Shown here one piece after another: positions 59,909 to 64,000 of a stretch of 64,000 nt of DNA (positions are counted from its first letter, which is position 1; every line of letters begins with the position of its first letter). The translations under genes were made by a program, and so were the position numbers. Under the pieces are notes generated by a model. It saw only the letters and a program-made list of their open reading frames with translations, did no database searches and was not told the DNA's origin. The stretch is from JBNKEI01 sp050288705. Its GTDB lineage: Bacteria > Myxococcota > Myxococcia > Myxococcales > UBA5297. The stretch is taken from contig JBNKEI010000207.1 of assembly GCA_050288705.1 (NCBI GenBank), positions 62,001 to 126,000 of the forward strand, written 5' to 3'.

Positions 59909-62900
59909 CTACTCCCCTGGGCAAACTTCCGTGCGATCAATTCCTTCTGGGAATTCCATGTTACGAAATTTTTGTAGCCGAAAGGGGTGCTCTTTACGTT
60001 TGGGGATGAATTCGATTTCTACATCGCCTCCCACTTGGTTAAAATGCCAAGACGCCACAAATGTGTTGTTATGCTTTGGTTTAACTGTGCCACCTTCTAG
60101 GAGCTTTAAGAAGCTCCACTCACCGTTACGCGATACGTCTTGCGCTATGCCTTGTTTTGAAAACGCACGCACCATGCTTTTTCCGGGGTTGTTAGGGTTG
60201 GGCCATAAAAGAGAATGACGTTCTTCTGGACCCATAGCATAAGAAATGGATACACCGTCAGTTTCAAAAACTATGGTGGAAATTGTTTCCCCGGCTGGCT
60301 TGAGCAGAACAGAAAACGGGACTTCCATTTTGCTAGGTTCTGAAAAGAGAGAAGCAGAGATGTCCCAAGCCTGGTCTAAAAAGGCTAAGAATTTTCCAGA
60401 AAAAGCTTTGGCAGCATCGTTAGAGCCTTGTTTAGCGAAGCGATGTCGATTTCCTCTTCTTTCAATTAGTTTTTGTTTTCCAATCTTGACCGAGTTCACG
60501 AAACTCCAAATTGTCCCGGTTTCAGGAGCAAAAACTTTTGAAAAATCGGCTAAGGAAGAGTCGGGGCCAGTTGGTGAAAAAGGGTAGTAGTCTTTTAGTT
60601 TGTCTAGTTCGGGAAGCACCTCTTCACACCAACTTTGGTTAGCTATAGCCACCACTGCTTTAAAATCGTTTTTTTCAATACCTTTGATTGGTTCCCAGAG
60701 AAAACCTATAAGAGTGGGGCGCCATTTAGGGGCTTGGCTTTCAATTAAAGGGCGAATTTGGGAACGCGCATTATCCATGGCAGCATTTAGAGCAGGTCTT
60801 TCATGAGGGTCGGCCATGGCTTTTTCCAATGCGCTACGAACCAAATGCAATTGTTCTAAGTATCTATCCAGTGGCAGATTTCCCGATCCAACTGGGGCGT
60901 CACTGTTTTTTCCGGGAGGTGGCGGTCGCCCAGTTCCAAAAAGTAGAAAACCTTGAAAGTGGTTCTCTACCGTTTTTGGACCGGCAAGCAGGTGCTGCTT
61001 TAGCAAATCCACGCCTTGTGAAGGAACTTTGGAGGTTAATGAATGCAAGCTCTTTACCAATGATGCTCCCGCAGAAACCTGCTGGGTCTTTTGGGCGGCT
61101 TCATTCTCTAGCGCGTGAGCCAAACGTACATTGCTAGCAACGCCATTCCATAATTTGTGTAGTGGGTCGTCATAGGTCAAATGCTTAAGTAGGTTGTAGG
61201 CTTGCTGATCTTCTTTGAGGTTCTTTTCTATTGCCAGACTTCCAATAAAACTTTCCCACTCTGCAATGTATCGCTCATAATAACGATTACGAATACGAGA
61301 GATATCTTGTTCTTGGTGAGCATTGCCTAAGACCCATCGGTCGTCTTGACGACCAGAAGTTTGCAGCTTTGGGAAGATTTTTTCTCGCCAACCACGTAGC
61401 GTAAAAGGGCCAGAAATTTTCTTGTCGCTGTGAATTGAAGGGCTGGTTCCTTCCAGAAGCAATATCAAATTGAGATCGTAAGTAGGGCCTTCAGCATCAG
61501 AGAGAATACTATTTAATACGATATCTTCATAAGGCGCCTTGGAGAGAGTTTGTCGTGCTTTCGTAACCAGCTCTGCATCGCGAGTAGTGCCAAAATTTTC
61601 ATTTTTAGACACTAGGTACATATACAATTCAATGCAACTACGAATTTCTATTTGCGTGGAGGGCTCGAAATTATCTTGATTTCCAATTAAAAGAGAAAAC
61701 AGTTTATCCGTCGCCCATTGTTGCTGGTCTTCGGTGAGCCCTGGTTCGCTTTTTTCACGGGGCGAGCTGAGTAAAAGATGCAGCTTAAGGGCTTCGTATG
61801 TTCGAGTAAACTCGTCATTGGCTGGGGGAATAGAGGTGGCATATTCGGTTGCATACTTTTTTATTAATCCTTTGTTTTCTCTCAAAACTTGTTTTAATAA
61901 ACGATTACGCACTAGTGTTACAAAGAAACTTCTAGCTGGATATAAGAGTTTTTCTCCTTGATACATTCCAAAAGTCATTTCAAAAGGAGGTCCTTTGGTT
62001 GCGTGAGATTCTAATTCTTTAATTTTTTTTCGAAGAGGAGCGAGTTTTTCCAAAAAAACTGGTGAATCTGGTTCGCCAATGTTTGAATATGCTTGCTCAA
62101 CATCATGAACCAGTTCTCTATTGTAAAAAAATGCTACAAAAGGTGGGAAAATAAATATTGCCGAAAATAATAAAATAGCTATTGCTATTCCAATTTTAAA
62201 ATAGGCGCCTCTGCGAATTTCTTGTCGGGTTCCTCTTACTAATCGCCGATCGGGAAATAATACTTTGAAGAAAAAATCCCGTAAAAAATAGCTCTTCGCC
62301 TCGGAGATCGGCTCGCTTTTAGTAATGGAGTTTTGAATGCCAAAAGCCTTTGCCATGGAATTCATTACTTGGTCCAGTACTCTTCCTTCTTGAGTACCGC
62401 TAGAGAAGAATGTCCCTCGAAGAAAGAGGTGATCCTCCACTCCATAGGAAGAGAAAACCTGGTCCACCAAATCGACTATTGACTCTCGTAATGCAGCAAA
62501 ATGCTGGGGAAATTCGAAAATTCGTTCCCGGGCATCGGGCTTTCGTTCATCTCCCATGCGACTAAGTGAAAATTTTTCCAAAACCTCTACCAGCTGATCA
62601 AAGCGTCTTCTAACTGCTTTGCGCTGTCCGTCGTTTTCTGCTCCAGAGAGACTAAATCCCCACACTTGGGACCGCGCTTTTTTTCTTAGCGTTCCAAAAG
62701 TCTCTACAAAACCTGGGAGTAAATCGGTCTTCGTAATAAGCAAATAAACAGGAATAACCGAACGCAGCCTTTCTGTAATTTCGTTTAAACGTTCGCGCAG
62801 ACGTTTGGCTAGCTCAGAAATCTGCTCATCGCTCGCTCCTACCAGCTCGGTAAGACTTACTGCCAATAAAAGACCATTAATTGGTCGCCTTGGTCGGTGT

Positions 62901-63451
62901 TTACGAACAGTATCTAAGAAAGAAAGCCATTCTTCGTGATCGTCGTCTTGAGTTGAATATCTGCCAGCGGTATCTAGGAGAACTGCTTCGTTGGTAATCC
63001 ACCAATCGCAATGGCGAGTTCCTCCTACTCCGCGTACTGAGGCTGGACCGGTTTTAGACTGATAGGGAAAAGTTAGCCCGGAATTGCGCAAAGCAGTGCT
63101 TTTGCCTGCACCCGGAGGTCCAATGATGATGTACCAAGGAATTGTGGATAATGATCCGCGATTAGACGCACGTAACCCCTGAAGGGCCTTGTTGAATTCC
63201 ACCCGCATGGCTTCAATATCGGCCAATTGGTCTGGGCGCACGGCCTCGTCTTCCAAGCTTTTTTCTAGCTTTTTGCTAGCACGAGCCGAAAATATAGCTC
63301 GAATAATCAGCCAAACCACAAAGGCTAGAATTACTAAAGAAGTTGGTATAATCGCGAACCAAATGCTGATATTTGAAAACGTCAACACTGCGATCCAAAT
63401 AAGAGAAAGAAGAAGAATAGAAATAGTGACTAAAAGAACTATGATAATCAT
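59909..63451 (-). CDS. tssM: T6SS inner-membrane core protein TssM (IcmF/VasK)
   Basis: An 1180-residue membrane-complex protein. Two N-terminal hydrophobic helices (about 1-25 and 32-52) are followed by a cytoplasmic NTPase-like domain with Walker A GPPGAGKST (residues 111-119) and VLLDTAGRYSTQ. A third helix lies near 430 (IAIAILLFSAIFIFPP), and the rest is the large periplasmic domain ending in the beta-rich TssJ-binding part (for example SFLKLLEGGTVKPKHNNTFV). The Walker motif is intact. ATGA overlap with tssL shows coupling. Confidence 0.96.
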   Translation of the reverse strand: MIIIVLLVTISILLLSLIWIAVLTFSNISIWFAIIPTSLVILAFVVWLIIRAIFSARASKKLEKSLEDEAVRPDQLADIEAMRVEFNKALQGLRASNRGSLSTIPWYIIIGPPGAGKSTALRNSGLTFPYQSKTGPASVRGVGGTRHCDWWITNEAVLLDTAGRYSTQDDDHEEWLSFLDTVRKHRPRRPINGLLLAVSLTELVGASDEQISELAKRLRERLNEITERLRSVIPVYLLITKTDLLPGFVETFGTLRKKARSQVWGFSLSGAENDGQRKAVRRRFDQLVEVLEKFSLSRMGDERKPDARERIFEFPQHFAALRESIVDLVDQVFSSYGVEDHLFLRGTFFSSGTQEGRVLDQVMNSMAKAFGIQNSITKSEPISEAKSYFLRDFFFKVLFPDRRLVRGTRQEIRRGAYFKIGIAIAILLFSAIFIFPPFVAFFYNRELVHDVEQAYSNIGEPDSPVFLEKLAPLRKKIKELESHATKGPPFEMTFGMYQGEKLLYPARSFFVTLVRNRLLKQVLRENKGLIKKYATEYATSIPPANDEFTRTYEALKLHLLLSSPREKSEPGLTEDQQQWATDKLFSLLIGNQDNFEPSTQIEIRSCIELYMYLVSKNENFGTTRDAELVTKARQTLSKAPYEDIVLNSILSDAEGPTYDLNLILLLEGTSPSIHSDKKISGPFTLRGWREKIFPKLQTSGRQDDRWVLGNAHQEQDISRIRNRYYERYIAEWESFIGSLAIEKNLKEDQQAYNLLKHLTYDDPLHKLWNGVASNVRLAHALENEAAQKTQQVSAGASLVKSLHSLTSKVPSQGVDLLKQHLLAGPKTVENHFQGFLLFGTGRPPPPGKNSDAPVGSGNLPLDRYLEQLHLVRSALEKAMADPHERPALNAAMDNARSQIRPLIESQAPKWRPTLIGFLWEPIKGIEKNDFKAVVAIANQSWCEEVLPELDKLKDYYPFSPTGPDSSLADFSKVFAPETGTIWSFVNSVKIGKQKLIERRGNRHRFAKQGSNDAAKAFSGKFLAFLDQAWDISASLFSEPSKMEVPFSVLLKPAGETISTIVFETDGVSISYAMGPEERHSLLWPNPNNPGKSMVRAFSKQGIAQDVSRNGEWSFLKLLEGGTVKPKHNNTFVASWHFNQVGGDVEIEFIPKRKEHPFRLQKFRNMEFPEGIDRTEVCPGE

Positions 63452-64000
63452 CTTAATCCACCAGAAATCTGTCGCACTACATCGCGAGTTTGCACAGACA
63501 GAGAAAGCCTAAGTCCTGAATAAATTAGAGTAGCAAAAATCAGTACCCCGGTAGCTACCAAAAGAAAAGTAGAACGTTGCGATTTCTGCAAGATCTTTGC
63601 TGGCGTTTTAACTTTAGGAGAAAGGGTTTCTGGAGTTTTATAAGCATTACTTAATTGCTGCTGAATGCCCTCTGTCAAAGAAACTAGCTGCATTTCATTA
63701 CTACTTTTATAACGACCCTGAAAACCAAGCAATAGACAGTAGTAGTAAATGCGCAGTACGTCCATTCGTTGCGGGTCTCTGCGAATGTTCTCTAGTCTGG
63801 AAAAAAAACCGGTTCCTGCAGTATTGTCTTGAAAATATTGCAAAGCTAAGAGCTGACCAAGCCAGGCTTGCCTGAACGATTCTGATTTTCCTATGGCTAC
63901 TTCGTCGGCCAAAGCTACTAGGGCGTAGGAAATATCCTGACAATCGGTTTGCAGGTACCCGGCCTGGGCTGCTTGCTGTAGAAAAGTGTCAATGTATCCG
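63448..64000 (-). CDS. tssL: T6SS inner-membrane protein TssL (DotU family), partial
   Basis: The reading frame is open to the right edge of the window, so the N-terminus is missing; about 183 residues remain. The DotU domain is recognised from DISYALVALADEVAI (which continues upstream of any in-window ATG), FRQAWLGQLLALQYFQDNTA and the RRDPQRMDVLRIYYYCLLLG motif. A single C-terminal membrane helix (STFLLVATGVLIFATLIYSG) is the family anchor, and a short tail follows. There is no C-terminal OmpA/peptidoglycan-binding domain. Its stop overlaps the tssM start. Confidence 0.93.
   Translation of the reverse strand, partial: GYIDTFLQQAAQAGYLQTDCQDISYALVALADEVAIGKSESFRQAWLGQLLALQYFQDNTAGTGFFSRLENIRRDPQRMDVLRIYYYCLLLGFQGRYKSSNEMQLVSLTEGIQQQLSNAYKTPETLSPKVKTPAKILQKSQRSTFLLVATGVLIFATLIYSGLRLSLSVQTRDVVRQISGGLR

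Noticed and set aside
1..64000. CRISPR array
   Set aside because: No regularly spaced direct repeats were seen; the only tandem repeats are the in-frame linker repeats and the AC tract.

Overview
This 64 kb window looks like the chromosome of a Gram-negative, predatory- or host-associated-type bacterium of the old deltaproteobacterial grade (Myxococcota/Bdellovibrionota-like). The evidence is a type IV pilus block in the order pilB-pilT-pilC-pilS-pilR known from Myxococcus, a myxobacterial-style Ser/Thr kinase with TPRs, a PilZ-like/Hsp70-like fusion protein, many PEGA, FHA and CsgG-type envelope proteins, and a large type VI secretion (T6SS) locus. Base composition is moderate to AT-rich, which is unusual for classic myxobacteria. 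The lineage is inferred from gene content only.

Layout. 1-5.6 kb: a zinc-ribbon protein, a small membrane protein, alaS, and a PilZ-like/degenerate Hsp70 protein. 5.8-13.0 kb: the pilBTCSR motility operon (assembly ATPase, retraction ATPase, platform protein, sensor kinase, sigma-54 activator); no pilA follows. 13.1-21.5 kb: housekeeping queA-tgt (queuosine) interrupted on both sides by eukaryote-like genes: a non-RD Ser/Thr kinase, a 926-residue LRR protein whose C-terminal half resembles NEL-type (IpaH/SspH) ubiquitin ligases and is internally duplicated, and a second LRR paralogue without that half. These are the best candidates for secreted host-directed effectors. 21.7-26.0 kb: htpG, a Nudix hydrolase, an M48 (Ste24-like) protease and a bacteriohemerythrin. 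26.2-28 kb: pyrR-pyrB and two tRNAs (Arg-UCG, His-GUG) sharing a bidirectional terminator.

28-36.7 kb: a TPR-linked Ser/Thr kinase, a divergent pair of CsgG-type loci, gamma-glutamyltransferase coupled to a FliG-like protein, a PEGA protein, and a decayed VapBC-type toxin-antitoxin remnant. 36.7-47.5 kb: proS, a CPA2 antiporter, thiolase-ruvC, a copper P-type ATPase, a glycosyltransferase, and a Re-citrate-synthase-like gene coupled to a CrcB fluoride channel.

47.5-64 kb: a single-direction T6SS operon read leftwards: tssL (cut by the window edge), tssM, tagF, tssA, tssB, tssC, hcp, tssE, tssF, tssG, tssH(clpV) and an FHA protein. tssJ, tssK, vgrG and PAAR are not in the window. Stem-loops flank hcp and may set its expression relative to the baseplate genes. 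T6SS (or another route) plus the LRR/NEL-like and kinase proteins would form a delivery-and-effector system; the physical link is only that they share the window, so the functional link is inference.
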